This document shows positions 23,793 to 34,499 of a stretch of DNA of 50,883 nucleotides, in pieces (position 1 is the stretch's first letter; the number at the start of each line of letters is the position of its first letter). The translations under genes were made by a program, and so were the position numbers. Source of the stretch: Variovorax boronicumulans (lineage in GTDB: Bacteria > Pseudomonadota > Gammaproteobacteria > Burkholderiales > Burkholderiaceae_C); assembly GCF_007677875.1 (NCBI RefSeq), contig NZ_VEDO01000029.1, positions 1-50,883 on the forward strand. Direction: 5' to 3'. The notes beneath the pieces are model-generated. The model was not told where the DNA came from. It did no database searches and saw nothing but the letters and a program-made list of their open reading frames with translations.

Positions 23793-26234
23793 ATGCCCGG
23801 ACCGTCCCTGACTTCTTCGATGCCTCCCGTCCCTACCGTCCTGCCCGAGCGTTCTCCTGTCGGTGGTTTCGCCCTGTGCCATGCGGCCGGCGCGGTGGCT
23901 GCGCTGGCGTTGCTGCTGGCTGCAGACGGCGCGCGTGCGCAGGCGGCCGCGGACACGGCGCCGCTGCAGCTCAAGCCCAGCGAGCGGCTGGCCGAACAGG
24001 TGCCGGCCGAACTGCGCGACCAGCTGCCGGCCTTCTTCTCCGGCCAGCGCACTTCGGGCAGGCCGAACCTGGAGACCGTGATCGAGGGTGACGCCATGAT
24101 GCGGCGCGGCGACACCATGATCCAGGCCGACCGTCTCGAATACGACCAGGCCGCCGACCTGGCCAAGGCGCAGGGCAGCGTGCGCATCAACCGGGCGGGC
24201 GATGTCTACGAAGGCCCGGCGCTGGAACTCAAGGTCGACGCCTTCGAGGGCTTCTTCCAGAGTCCCCGCTACCAGCTGCTGCGTGCCGGTGCGCATGGGC
24301 AGGCCAGCCGCGCCGACTTCCTGGACGACAAGCATTCGGTGCTGCACGACGCCACCTACACCACCTGCAAGCGCCAGCCCGGCCCGAGCTGGCTGCCCGA
24401 CTGGGTGCTGACGGCCACCACCATGAACCTGGACACCGAGCAGGACGTGGGCGAGGCCAAGGGCGGCGTGTTGCGCTTCATGGACGTGCCGGTGCTGGCG
24501 CTGCCCACCTTCACCTTCCCGCTCAGCGATGCGCGCAAGTCGGGCTTCCTGCCGCCCACGGTGGCGCTGGACAACCTCAACGGTGTCGAGCTGCTGGTCC
24601 CGTACTACTGGAACATCGCACCCAACCGCGATGCCACGCTCTATCCCTCGGTGATGAGCAAGCGCGGCGTCATGATGGGTGGCGAATTCCGCTACATGGA
24701 GCCGACTTACGCGGGCCAGCTGAGGCTGGACTACATGCCCAGCGACAAGCTGCGCGACCGCGACCGCTGGTCGTACGAGGCCAAGCATTCGGGCGTGATC
24801 CAGACCGGCATCAGGGGACTCGGCAACCTGGCCTTCTCGCTGGACGCCAACCGTGTCAGCGACAACGACTACTGGCGCGATTTTCCGAGCACCACGACAT
24901 CGCTGACCGAGCGCCTGCGCACCAGCGACGCCAACCTGCGCTGGGCGCAGGGCGATTTCTCCGCTGGCCTGCGCGCACTCAAGTACCAGACGCTGCAGGA
25001 CGTGAGCGCCCCCATCGTGCCGCCCTACGACCGGCTGCCGCAGATCACGGGCCGCTACGGCCGCTACGACGTGGGCGGTTTCGACTTCTCGGTCGACGCC
25101 GACTACACGCAGTTCTCGGCCGACCGCAGCTACACGAACCAGCCCAATGCCAAGCGCAGCTTCCTGCTGGGCCAGATCAGCCGGCCCTGGGTGCGGCCGG
25201 GCTGGTTCTTCACGCCCAAGCTGCAGCTGCATTCTGCGCACTACGAGTTCGACGGCCCGCTCGCCAACGGCACCAGCCTCAGCAGCGCCACGCGCTCGGT
25301 ACCGACGTTCAGCATCGACAGCGGCCTGGTGTTCGAACGCGATGCGAACTTTTTCGGCCGGGCCTGGCGCCAGACGCTGGAGCCGCGCGCGTTCTACGTG
25401 AACACGCCGTACCGCGAGCAGAACAGCCTGCCCATCTACGACACCAGCGCAACCGACTTCAACTTCGCGACGATCTACAGCGAGAACGCCTTCACCGGCA
25501 ACGACCGCATCTCCGACAGCAACGTGCTCACGCTGGGCGTGGACACGCGCTTCCTGCAGCCGGACACCGGTGCCCAGGTCGCGCGTTTCGGCGTGGCGCA
25601 GCGCCTGCGCTTCAAGGACCAACGCGTGTTCCTGCCGGGCGGCGCCGTCGTCGACGACCGCGTCAGCGACTTCCTGGCCGGCGCCTCGGTGAATTGGGAT
25701 CCGCTGTGGTCGACCGACGCCACGGTCCAGTACAACCCCGACACGCGGCGCTCGGAGCGCTTCACGGTGTCCGGCAAGTACAGCCCCGGCAACTACCGCG
25801 TCGTCAGCACGGCCTACCGCATGCAGCGTGCCGGCAGCGGCCTGCCAGAAAGTGAACAGGTCGACGTCGGCTGGCAATGGCCGCTCAATGACCTGTGGGG
25901 GGACCGTGGCCAGGACCTGGGACCGGGCCGTGGCCTGGGCTCGGGCCGCTGGTACAGCGTGGGCCGGCTCGCCTACAGCCTGCAGGACCGCCAGTTCGTG
26001 GACTCCATCATGGGCCTCGAATACGACGGCGACTGCTGGATCGGCCGCATCGTGGTCGAGCGCATCCAGCGCTCCAACGCCGTGGCCAACAACAAGATCA
26101 TGTTCCAGATCGAGTTCGTCGGTCTGGCGCGCCTGGGCTCCAGCCCGCTCAAGACCTTGCGCGACAACATTCCCCGCTACCAGTTCCTGCGCGAGCAGGT
26201 GACCACATCGAGCCGGTTCGGCTCCTACGAGTGA
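23793..26234 (+). CDS. lptD: LPS-assembly outer-membrane protein LptD
   Basis: Inserts lipopolysaccharide into the outer leaflet, 813 aa from the ATG at 23793 (the ATG at 23820 is an alternative; the reading frame is also open upstream). Signal peptide ends near GARAQ. Then comes the periplasmic OstA/LptA-like jellyroll (about residues 80-210, with DTMIQADRLEYDQAADLAKAQG) and the 26-strand barrel, ending in an aromatic-poor SSRFGSYE. The mature part has only two Cys, in TTCKR and GDCWIG, compared with four in E. coli. The stop overlaps the surA start by one base. Confidence 0.95.
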   Translation: MPGPSLTSSMPPVPTVLPERSPVGGFALCHAAGAVAALALLLAADGARAQAAADTAPLQLKPSERLAEQVPAELRDQLPAFFSGQRTSGRPNLETVIEGDAMMRRGDTMIQADRLEYDQAADLAKAQGSVRINRAGDVYEGPALELKVDAFEGFFQSPRYQLLRAGAHGQASRADFLDDKHSVLHDATYTTCKRQPGPSWLPDWVLTATTMNLDTEQDVGEAKGGVLRFMDVPVLALPTFTFPLSDARKSGFLPPTVALDNLNGVELLVPYYWNIAPNRDATLYPSVMSKRGVMMGGEFRYMEPTYAGQLRLDYMPSDKLRDRDRWSYEAKHSGVIQTGIRGLGNLAFSLDANRVSDNDYWRDFPSTTTSLTERLRTSDANLRWAQGDFSAGLRALKYQTLQDVSAPIVPPYDRLPQITGRYGRYDVGGFDFSVDADYTQFSADRSYTNQPNAKRSFLLGQISRPWVRPGWFFTPKLQLHSAHYEFDGPLANGTSLSSATRSVPTFSIDSGLVFERDANFFGRAWRQTLEPRAFYVNTPYREQNSLPIYDTSATDFNFATIYSENAFTGNDRISDSNVLTLGVDTRFLQPDTGAQVARFGVAQRLRFKDQRVFLPGGAVVDDRVSDFLAGASVNWDPLWSTDATVQYNPDTRRSERFTVSGKYSPGNYRVVSTAYRMQRAGSGLPESEQVDVGWQWPLNDLWGDRGQDLGPGRGLGSGRWYSVGRLAYSLQDRQFVDSIMGLEYDGDCWIGRIVVERIQRSNAVANNKIMFQIEFVGLARLGSSPLKTLRDNIPRYQFLREQVTTSSRFGSYE

Positions 26235-27577
26235 TGCAACAGTCCAAGCGCCGCACGGCGCCCGCTACCTTCCTGACCGCGCTGGCGTTGGCCGCGGGCT
26301 GCTGGACCGCCATGCCCACCGCGGCGCAGGCCCAGGGCGCGGCGCGCGCGTCCGACTTCATCGTGGCCGTGGTCAATTCCGAGCCCATCACCAACCTGGA
26401 AGTGCAGCGCCGCGTCGCGCGCCTCAACATGCAACTGCGCCAGCAGGGCGGGCGCATGCCCTCCCAGGCGGAGCTGTCGCGCCAAGCGCTGGAAAGCCTC
26501 GTCGTCGAGCGGGCCCAGCTGCAGCAGGCGCGCGAGATGGGCTTGAAGGTGGACGAGGCCGCGGTCAACCTGGCCGAGCAGAACGTGGCGCGGCAGAACC
26601 AGATCGACGTGGCCGAACTGCGTCGCCGCATCGTCCAGGACGGCATGACGACCGCGCAGTTTCGCAACGACCTGCGCGACCAGATCCTGATGTCGCGCCT
26701 GCGCGACCGCGAGCTCGATTCCCGTGTGCGCGTGAGCGACGCCGAAGTCGAGCAGTACCTGCGCGAGCAGACGGACGCCGCCACACCCGCAGCGCCCACC
26801 GAGCTCAACCTGGCCCAGGTGCTGGTGGCCGTGCCCGAGAACGCCACGGCCGAGCAGGTCGCCGAGCGGCAGGCGCGCGCGCAGGAGGTGGAAAAACGCG
26901 CGCGTGCCGGCGAGGACTTCGCGGCGCTGGCGCGCAGTTTCTCCGACGCGCCCGACGCACGGGCCTCCGGCGGCGAGATGGGCCTGCGCAGCCCTGACCG
27001 CTATCCCGAGCTGTTCCTGCAGGCCACGGCCCAGCTGCCGGCGGGCGGCATCACGGCGCCGGTGCGCTCCGGCGCGGGCTTTCACATCCTGAAGGTGCTG
27101 GACAAACGCCAGGGCGGCCTGCTGCAGAGCATCACGCAGCAGCACGCGCGCCACATCCTGCTGCGCGTCGACGCCCAGCAGACTGAGGCCAATGCGCGCG
27201 AGCGGCTGGCCACCATGCGCCGGCGCATCGAGGCCGGCCAGGCCGACTTCGCCGCGCTGGCCCAGGCCAGCTCGCAGGACGGCAGCGCGGCGCAGGGCGG
27301 CGATCTTGGCTGGTCCAATCCGGGCCAGTTCGTGCCTGAATTCGAGGAGGTGCTCGATGCGCTGCGGCCGGGCGAGATCTCCGAGCCCATCGTCTCGCGC
27401 TTCGGCGTGCACCTGATCCAGTTGCTGGAGCGGCGCCAGTACCAGCTCAACCCGCGCGAGCAGCGCGAGGTGGCGCGCAACATGGTGCGTGAACGCAAGA
27501 TGGACGAGGCCTACCGCAGCTGGCTGCAGGAACTGCGCGGCCGCGCCTACGTCGAGCTGCGCCAGGCTCCGCAGTGA
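26234..27577 (+). CDS. surA: Periplasmic chaperone and peptidyl-prolyl isomerase SurA
   Basis: Helps outer-membrane proteins such as LptD fold, 447 aa. Signal peptide residues 1-34 (cleavage near AQAQ), SurA N-terminal chaperone domain (about 40-170), then two parvulin domains: the first around [14 protein letters not shown] to [10 protein letters not shown], the second from [10 protein letters not shown] to [11 protein letters not shown]. The start overlaps the lptD stop (TGATG); the end overlaps rsmA as GTGA. pdxA, which often lies between surA and rsmA, is absent. Confidence 0.95.
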   Translation: MQQSKRRTAPATFLTALALAAGCWTAMPTAAQAQGAARASDFIVAVVNSEPITNLEVQRRVARLNMQLRQQGGRMPSQAELSRQALESLVVERAQLQQAREMGLKVDEAAVNLAEQNVARQNQIDVAELRRRIVQDGMTTAQFRNDLRDQILMSRLRDRELDSRVRVSDAEVEQYLREQTDAATPAAPTELNLAQVLVAVPENATAEQVAERQARAQEVEKRARAGEDFAALARSFSDAPDARASGGEMGLRSPDRYPELFLQATAQLPAGGITAPVRSGAGFHILKVLDKRQGGLLQSITQQHARHILLRVDAQQTEANARERLATMRRRIEAGQADFAALAQASSQDGSAAQGGDLGWSNPGQFVPEFEEVLDALRPGEISEPIVSRFGVHLIQLLERRQYQLNPREQREVARNMVRERKMDEAYRSWLQELRGRAYVELRQAPQ

Positions 27578-28332
27578 AGCACATCGCGCGCAAGCGCTTC
27601 GGCCAGCACTTCCTGTCCGACACCGGCATCATCGACGCCATCGTGCGGGCGATCGCGCCGCAGCCGGGCGATCCCATGGTAGAGATCGGCCCGGGCCTGG
27701 CGGCGCTGACCCAGCCGCTGGTCGAGCGCGTGGGCCGGCTCACCGTCATCGAGCTCGATCGCGACCTGGCCCAGCGGCTGCGCGGCCATCCCCAGCTCAC
27801 GGTGGTCGAGTCGGACGTGCTCAAGGTGGACTTCGCCGCGCTGGCCGCGACCGCCGGGCGAAAGTTGCGCGTGGTCGGCAACCTCCCTTACAACATCTCC
27901 ACGCCCATCCTCTTCCATTTGCTGGCGCACGTGGCACATGTGCACGACCAGCACTTCATGCTGCAAAAGGAAGTCATCGACCGCATGGTCGCCACACCGG
28001 CGACGGCCGCCTACGGCCGGCTCAGCGTGATGCTGCAGTGGCGTTACGCGATGGAGGACGTGCTGTTCGTGCCGCCCGAGAGCTTCGATCCGCCGCCGAA
28101 GGTGGACAGCGCGGTGGTGCGCATGGAGCCGCTCGCGCAGCCGCCGGACGTGGATGTGGCGCTCCTCAGCGAACTCGTGCAGGTGGCCTTCAGCCAGCGC
28201 CGCAAGCTGCTGCGCCACAGCCTGGGCCGCTGGCTCGAGGCACGCCAGTTCAGCGGCAGCTTCGACCTGCAGCGCCGGGGTGAGGAAGTGCCCGTGGACG
28301 AGTACCTCGCCCTGGCGCAGGCGCTCCAATGA
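27574..28332 (+). CDS. rsmA: 16S rRNA dimethyladenosine transferase
   Basis: KsgA/RsmA dimethylates A1518 and A1519 of 16S rRNA, 252 aa. GTG start overlapping the surA stop; the protein opens [13 protein letters not shown], followed by SAM motif [14 protein letters not shown] and catalytic NLPYNIS. The stop is followed within two bases by a strong hairpin terminator. Confidence 0.95.
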   Translation: MKHIARKRFGQHFLSDTGIIDAIVRAIAPQPGDPMVEIGPGLAALTQPLVERVGRLTVIELDRDLAQRLRGHPQLTVVESDVLKVDFAALAATAGRKLRVVGNLPYNISTPILFHLLAHVAHVHDQHFMLQKEVIDRMVATPATAAYGRLSVMLQWRYAMEDVLFVPPESFDPPPKVDSAVVRMEPLAQPPDVDVALLSELVQVAFSQRRKLLRHSLGRWLEARQFSGSFDLQRRGEEVPVDEYLALAQALQ

Positions 28333-28334
28333 AA

Positions 28335-28358
28335 AACGCCCGTCGTTCGACGGGCGTT
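28335..28358 (+). terminator. Rho-independent terminator after rsmA
   Basis: Perfect 11-bp stem AACGCCCGTCG / CGACGGGCGTT with a two-base TT centre (effective loop TTCG), preceded by AAA and followed by TCT. It sits immediately after the rsmA stop codon and ends the lptD-surA-rsmA operon. Confidence 0.85.
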
Positions 28359-28381
28359 CTCTGTGGACGACGCGGTGGGTC

Positions 28382-28471
28382 TCAGGCCGCTGCCAGCCAG
28401 TAACCCGCGTTGAAGGGGCTGCTCATGCGCAGCGCCAGGGGCGAGACGTCGACCAGTTTGTCGGTGGGCAT
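28382..28471 (-). other. Possible short ORF or gene remnant
   Basis: On the minus strand an open frame ends at 28382. From the ATG at 28471 it gives 29 aa (MPTDKLVDVSPLALRMSSPF...); the frame stays open upstream into the barstar gene without a good start. Codons look protein-like, and I do not recognise it. It could be the end of a decayed gene. Bases 28472-28578 hold nothing else I can identify. Confidence 0.25.
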
Positions 28472-28578
28472 CTTCTCGCCCGATTCCGTCGTCGTGTCGG
28501 TGAGGGCGATGCCAGTGACGGCGTCGTCCTGCTGAGCCTCGTTCGCCCGTTCCGCTTGGCTGGTTTGTGCGGAACGGG

Positions 28579-29001
28579 CTACAGAAAAGAATAGAAACAG
28601 CGGAATGGGATCTTGCGGTCGCCCCAGTAGTCGGCGGCGTCGCGGAAGATGTCCAGCAGTTGCTCGCGCGCTTCCTTGTCGAACTTGGCGTTCGCGGGAA
28701 TCTGTTCCAGCACGACGATGAAGCCGGGCTGCGGGCCGGACTTGTGCAGCGGGTCCGTCATGCAGTCGTACAGCGCGTCGAAGTTCTTGCCGAAGTGCGT
28801 CGGGAAGGTGAACTGCTGCGCGATCAGGTCCAGCACATCCTGCTTGCTCTGGGCGTTGGCCAGGTTGGCATAGAGGAAGTGGTGGCCCATGGACTGGGCG
28901 GCCTCTTGCAGGTCGGCAACGCGAAACGCCCGGATCGACTGGACGATGTTGGTTCGCACGGTACGCAGAGGCTGGTCCAGCTCCGCTTTAACGTTGGTCA
29001 T
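28579..29001 (-). CDS. Barstar-family ribonuclease inhibitor
   Basis: A 140-aa cytoplasmic protein. The barstar core is visible: GHHFLYANLANAQSKQDVLDLIAQQFTFP, then HFGKNFDALYDCMTDP and the closing KIPFRCFYSFL. Start chosen at the ATG at 29001, six bases after GAGG; a TTG just upstream is unnecessary. It is 41 bases downstream of a secreted ribonuclease of the barnase/T1 class on the same strand, so it most likely protects the cell from its own enzyme. Confidence 0.9.
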   Translation of the reverse strand: MTNVKAELDQPLRTVRTNIVQSIRAFRVADLQEAAQSMGHHFLYANLANAQSKQDVLDLIAQQFTFPTHFGKNFDALYDCMTDPLHKSGPQPGFIVVLEQIPANAKFDKEAREQLLDIFRDAADYWGDRKIPFRCFYSFL

Positions 29002-29042
29002 CAAAATACCTCGGTCTCACAAAAACAAGAATCGCCCGCCCT

Positions 29043-29441
29043 TCACGGCGCGATCTTGCGAAAACTCGCATAGTGGTCGCTGGTGTAGTAGCAACCATCC
29101 GGTGTCGTCGCACGCATGCCCCCGCAGACGATGCGGCGCGCACCCCGGCTGCGCGCACCCTCCCTGGCCACCGTGTACTCACGGTAGTAACCACGCTTCG
29201 CCTCGGGCAACTGGCGCTCCCGGTTGAAGAACACGGTGCCATCCTTCTCGTACGGAAATGGCCCGCCTTGCAGGATCCGCTGGTAGGTCGCCTGGCCCTC
29301 TCGCGGCAGGGCGTCCAGCGCCACCGTGCCGTCAGCGGACGAGGTTCGCGCCTGCACCGAAACAGTGCAGGCTGCAAGCGCCACCGCCAGCAGGCCGCGC
29401 CAAAGCGAACGGCTGGAGGTAAGACGGATCGTGGACAACAT
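29043..29441 (-). CDS. Secreted guanyl-specific ribonuclease (N1/T1/barnase superfamily)
   Basis: A 132-aa exported RNase with a signal peptide (residues 1-31, cut after SVQA). The catalytic residues align with RNase Sa: Glu88 (YYREYTV), Arg102/Arg103 (GARRIVCG) and His123 (SDHYASF). Two Cys in the mature part (CGG and DGCYY) may form a disulfide. The start is uncertain: an ATG at 29474 would add 11 residues. It precedes the barstar gene, a classic enzyme-inhibitor pair. A role in nucleic-acid scavenging or attack on neighbours is possible. Confidence 0.88.
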   Translation of the reverse strand: MLSTIRLTSSRSLWRGLLAVALAACTVSVQARTSSADGTVALDALPREGQATYQRILQGGPFPYEKDGTVFFNRERQLPEAKRGYYREYTVAREGARSRGARRIVCGGMRATTPDGCYYTSDHYASFRKIAP

Positions 29442-29552
29442 GGAAAGAAGCTGGGCGCACAGACCGCACGGCACAGATGCACTGATTGGTGCGCGGGCTC
29501 CGGGTTAACCCCCGGATCGAAGCGCGCTAGTGTGCACTAAGGCCCCCGGAAA

Positions 29553-29617
29553 GGCAAGGCCCATGCCCAAAAAACAGGCACGGGCCGCAAGGGCTTGGCG
29601 TTGCACCAAGTTAGTGC
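29553..29617 (-). promoter_or_regulatory. Candidate sigma-54 promoter and NtrC-like site for the RNase gene
   Basis: On the minus strand GGGCATGGGCCTTGCC (29568-29553) has GG and GC exactly ten bases apart, as in the -24/-12 consensus TGGCACG-N4-TTGC. About 48 bases upstream lies GCACTAACTTGGTGC (29617-29603), close to the NtrC enhancer consensus GCACCA-N3-TGGTGC. A T6 run precedes the -24 box. An alternative reading is a weak hairpin after maeB, but its T run sits in the loop. Confidence 0.45.
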
Positions 29618-29635
29618 TTTCTCGGCCTGAGAAGG

Positions 29636-31972
<2,337 letters not shown>

Positions 31973-32051
31973 GCTGGCGTCTCCTCTGCGGCGGGCTGTG
32001 CGGACCTCTGTTGCCCGGCAGATCCCGCCTGACGTGTTCAAGGGGAGCGCG

Positions 32052-32196
32052 ATTGTAGACCTCGCAAAAAGGCCCACGAATGGCATGCAAGGGTCACGCA
32101 GTTGTGACTTTTCGGAAGCGAATCAGGCGCCAGATTCCGCGGGAAAACCCGCTGGTTGGCACCCTCGCCGATGCCAACAATCCGATTGTCCGACAA
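32052..32196. promoter_or_regulatory. Divergent maeB/gntR control region
   Basis: The 354-base gap 31973-32326 holds no gene I can see. It carries a -10 for maeB (TACAAT on the minus strand, 32057-32052), a hairpin GCGGG-AAAA-CCCGC (32139-32152), an inverted repeat GTTGGCA-N10-TGCCAAC (32155-32178), and TTGTCCGACAA (32186-32196), a perfect match to the FadR-subfamily operator TnGTnnnACnA. The last fits the adjacent GntR regulator. Confidence 0.6.
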
Positions 32197-32326
32197 ACAC
32201 TAACCGAATTGTGCGGTGACGAGGAGACCCGGTTTGACTGGAAGCACCCATGCGCCGCGTCGCGGGGCCGACGCAGCGTCTGACACCCAGCGCCGTGCGC
32301 CGGCCCGGCAGCACGAGGATGCTTCC

Positions 32327-33073
32327 ATGTTCAGCCGGCTGCAGTTGGCGCCGGCCTACAAGCAGGTGTCGACCGAGATCGAGCGCTCCATCCTGTCGGG
32401 CCAGCTGCGCCCCGGCATGCCGTTGCCCACCGAGCAAAGCCTGGCCGAGCGCTTCGGCGTGCACCGCTCCACCGTGCGCGAGGCGATCCGCCAGGTCGAA
32501 CAGGAAGGGCTGGTGCAGCGCCGCGAGGGCCGTCGGCTGTTCGTCGCGCTGCCCGGGCTGTACGACCTGGCGCCGCGCGCGGCGCGGTTGCTCATGCTGC
32601 AGCAGACCACGTTCGCCGAGCTCTGGCAGGTGGCGGTGACGCTGGAGCCGCTGGCCTCGCAACTCGCCGCACAGAATGCCGAGCCGGCCGACCTGGACGA
32701 GCTCGCGCGCAACACCGAGCTCACGGCTGCGCTGCAGGCCGAGGGCCGGAGCACGCTGGAGGACGACCAGCGCCTGGTCGAACTCGATGTGGAGTTCCAC
32801 GCTCTGGTGGGTCGGGCCAGCCGCAACCGGCCGCTCATGCTGGCGCGCGAGCCCATCAGCCTGCTCTACAACCCCACGCTGCTGCAGATCCACCAGCGGC
32901 TGCCGCAGTCCAAGGCGCGCAACCTGGCCGCGCACCGCGGCATCCTGGATGCGCTGCAGCGCCGTGACGGCCTCGCTGCAGCGGAGTGGACGCGCAAGCA
33001 CATGGTCGATTTCAAGAAGGGCTTCGAGATGACCGGCCTGGACATGGCCGCGCCCATCGCCGCACCGCCTTAA
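32327..33073 (+). CDS. GntR-family regulator (FadR-like) of the adjacent ABC operon
   Basis: A 248-aa regulator: winged helix at residues 10-75 (YKQVSTEIERSILSGQLRPG, then AERFGVHRSTVREAIRQVEQEGL) and an FCD-type helical domain after residue 95 with candidate metal-binding acids and His (DVEFHALVG; LAAHRGILDAL). The ATG at 32327 follows GAGGA; a longer start at 32216 would overlap the operator region. It is 42 bases before the ABC binding-protein gene on the same strand. The operator at 32186-32196 suggests autoregulation. Confidence 0.88.
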   Translation: MFSRLQLAPAYKQVSTEIERSILSGQLRPGMPLPTEQSLAERFGVHRSTVREAIRQVEQEGLVQRREGRRLFVALPGLYDLAPRAARLLMLQQTTFAELWQVAVTLEPLASQLAAQNAEPADLDELARNTELTAALQAEGRSTLEDDQRLVELDVEFHALVGRASRNRPLMLAREPISLLYNPTLLQIHQRLPQSKARNLAAHRGILDALQRRDGLAAAEWTRKHMVDFKKGFEMTGLDMAAPIAAPP

Positions 33074-33115
33074 CCGATCCCCGTTCCCGTTCCATCACCA
33101 CAAGAGGAGACAAGC

Positions 33116-34420
33116 ATGCAACGCAAGAAGATGGTCCCGCGCGCCGCCCGCCTGGCCGGCCTGTTCGCGCTCACGGCCCTGGCCGCCGCGGCCCAGGCCC
33201 AGGAGACGTTCAAGATCGGCGTCGTCAGCTTCCTTTCCGGCCAGGCGGCCGAGAGCTTCGGCATCCCGGCCGTCAACGGGGCCAAGGTGCTGGTCGAGGC
33301 CTTCAACAAGGGCGAGGCCCCGGCGCCCTACAACAAGGCCGGCATCGGGGGCATGAAGATCGAAGCCGTCTACGTGGATGAGAACGGCGGCGCGACCAAG
33401 CAGGTGCAGGAGCTGCGCAACCTGTACGACCGCGAGAAGGTCGATGCCGTGGTCGGCTACGTGAGTTCGGGCGACTGCCTGGCCGTGGCGCCGGTGGCCG
33501 AGGAGCTCAAGAAGTTCCTGATCCTGTACGACTGCGGCACGCCGCGCGTGTTCGAGGACGCCAAGTACAACTACGTCTTCCGCACCGCCTCGCACGGCAC
33601 CATGGACAACGTCGCGCTGGCCCGCTATCTCAAGGCGCGCAACATCAAGGCCGAAAGTTACAACCTCATCAACCAGGACTACGCCTGGGGCCACGACTCG
33701 CGCGCGGACTTCAAGGCCGCCATGGCGCAGCTGTACCCGCAGGCCAAGGTCGGCGAAGACCTGCTGCCCAAGTTCGGTGCCGGGCAGTACGGCACCGAGA
33801 TCTCGGCGCTGACCTCCAAGCGCGCCGACATCACGCACTCCAGCCTGTGGGGGGGTGACCTGCAGGCCTTCGTGCTCCAGGCCGGCCCGCGCGGCCTGTT
33901 CAAGCGCTCGCAGGTCGTGCTGTCGGCGGCCGACCATGTGCTCACACCGCTGGGCGACAAAATGCCCGATGGCACCATCCTCGGCGCGCGCGGCGCCTAC
34001 GGCCTGCTCGCGCCCAAGAGCCCGCTCAACGACTGGTGGTGGAGCCTGTACGAGAAGGGCTACAACACCTACCCGGCCCAGGCGCCCTACCGGATGGCCC
34101 AGGCGCTGATGGGCCTCAAGCTGGCGGCCGAGAAGGCCATGGCCGCCAACGGCGGCAAGAAGCCCACTCCCGAGCAACTGGCCGCTGCGCTGAAGGGCAG
34201 CGAGTGGGACGCGCCCGGCGGTCGCATCCGCATGACGCTGGGCGATGGCCACCAGGCCACGCAGCCCACGGCCATCGGCAAGACGCGCTTCGACGCCGGC
34301 AAGAAGATGGTCGTGCTGGAAGACATCCAGCGCTTTCCGGCCGAGTGCGTGAACCCGCCGGCCGGCGTGAAGTCCGAGGACTGGATCAAGGGCGGCATGG
34401 CCGGCGCCAAGTGTGAGTGA
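33116..34420 (+). CDS. ABC transporter substrate-binding protein (branched-chain/organic-acid type)
   Basis: Periplasmic receptor of the LivK/HAAT superfamily, 434 aa, with a signal peptide (residues 1-28, cut near AQAQ). Family segments: FKIGVVSFLSGQAAESFGIP, VDAVVGYVSSGDCLAVAPVAEE, and NQDYAWGHDSRADFKAAM. First transporter gene after the GntR regulator, with AAGAGGAGA before the ATG. The following CoA ligase suggests the cargo is a carboxylic acid rather than an amino acid; this is inference. Confidence 0.92.
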   Translation: MQRKKMVPRAARLAGLFALTALAAAAQAQETFKIGVVSFLSGQAAESFGIPAVNGAKVLVEAFNKGEAPAPYNKAGIGGMKIEAVYVDENGGATKQVQELRNLYDREKVDAVVGYVSSGDCLAVAPVAEELKKFLILYDCGTPRVFEDAKYNYVFRTASHGTMDNVALARYLKARNIKAESYNLINQDYAWGHDSRADFKAAMAQLYPQAKVGEDLLPKFGAGQYGTEISALTSKRADITHSSLWGGDLQAFVLQAGPRGLFKRSQVVLSAADHVLTPLGDKMPDGTILGARGAYGLLAPKSPLNDWWWSLYEKGYNTYPAQAPYRMAQALMGLKLAAEKAMAANGGKKPTPEQLAAALKGSEWDAPGGRIRMTLGDGHQATQPTAIGKTRFDAGKKMVVLEDIQRFPAECVNPPAGVKSEDWIKGGMAGAKCE

Positions 34421-34445
34421 TCGGCGGCGCTAGCCGCAGACGTCC

Positions 34446-34471
34446 CCGGCCAGTCCAGCGCGGCTGGCCGG
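34446..34471 (+). other. Hairpin between binding-protein and permease genes
   Basis: Perfect arms CCGGCCAG (34446-34453) and CTGGCCGG (34464-34471) in the 79-base gap. Such hairpins often raise the receptor-to-permease mRNA ratio. No T tract, so it is probably not a full terminator. Confidence 0.45.
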
Positions 34472-34499
34472 AGCCCGCCTCCTTTTCACCGGACTGGCC

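Noticed and set aside
29560-29590. Rho-independent terminator for maeB (GCCCGTGCC ... GGCATGGGC).
   Set aside because: The T run lies in the loop and not after the stem, and the same bases fit the -24 element of a sigma-54 promoter better. A weak dual role cannot be excluded.
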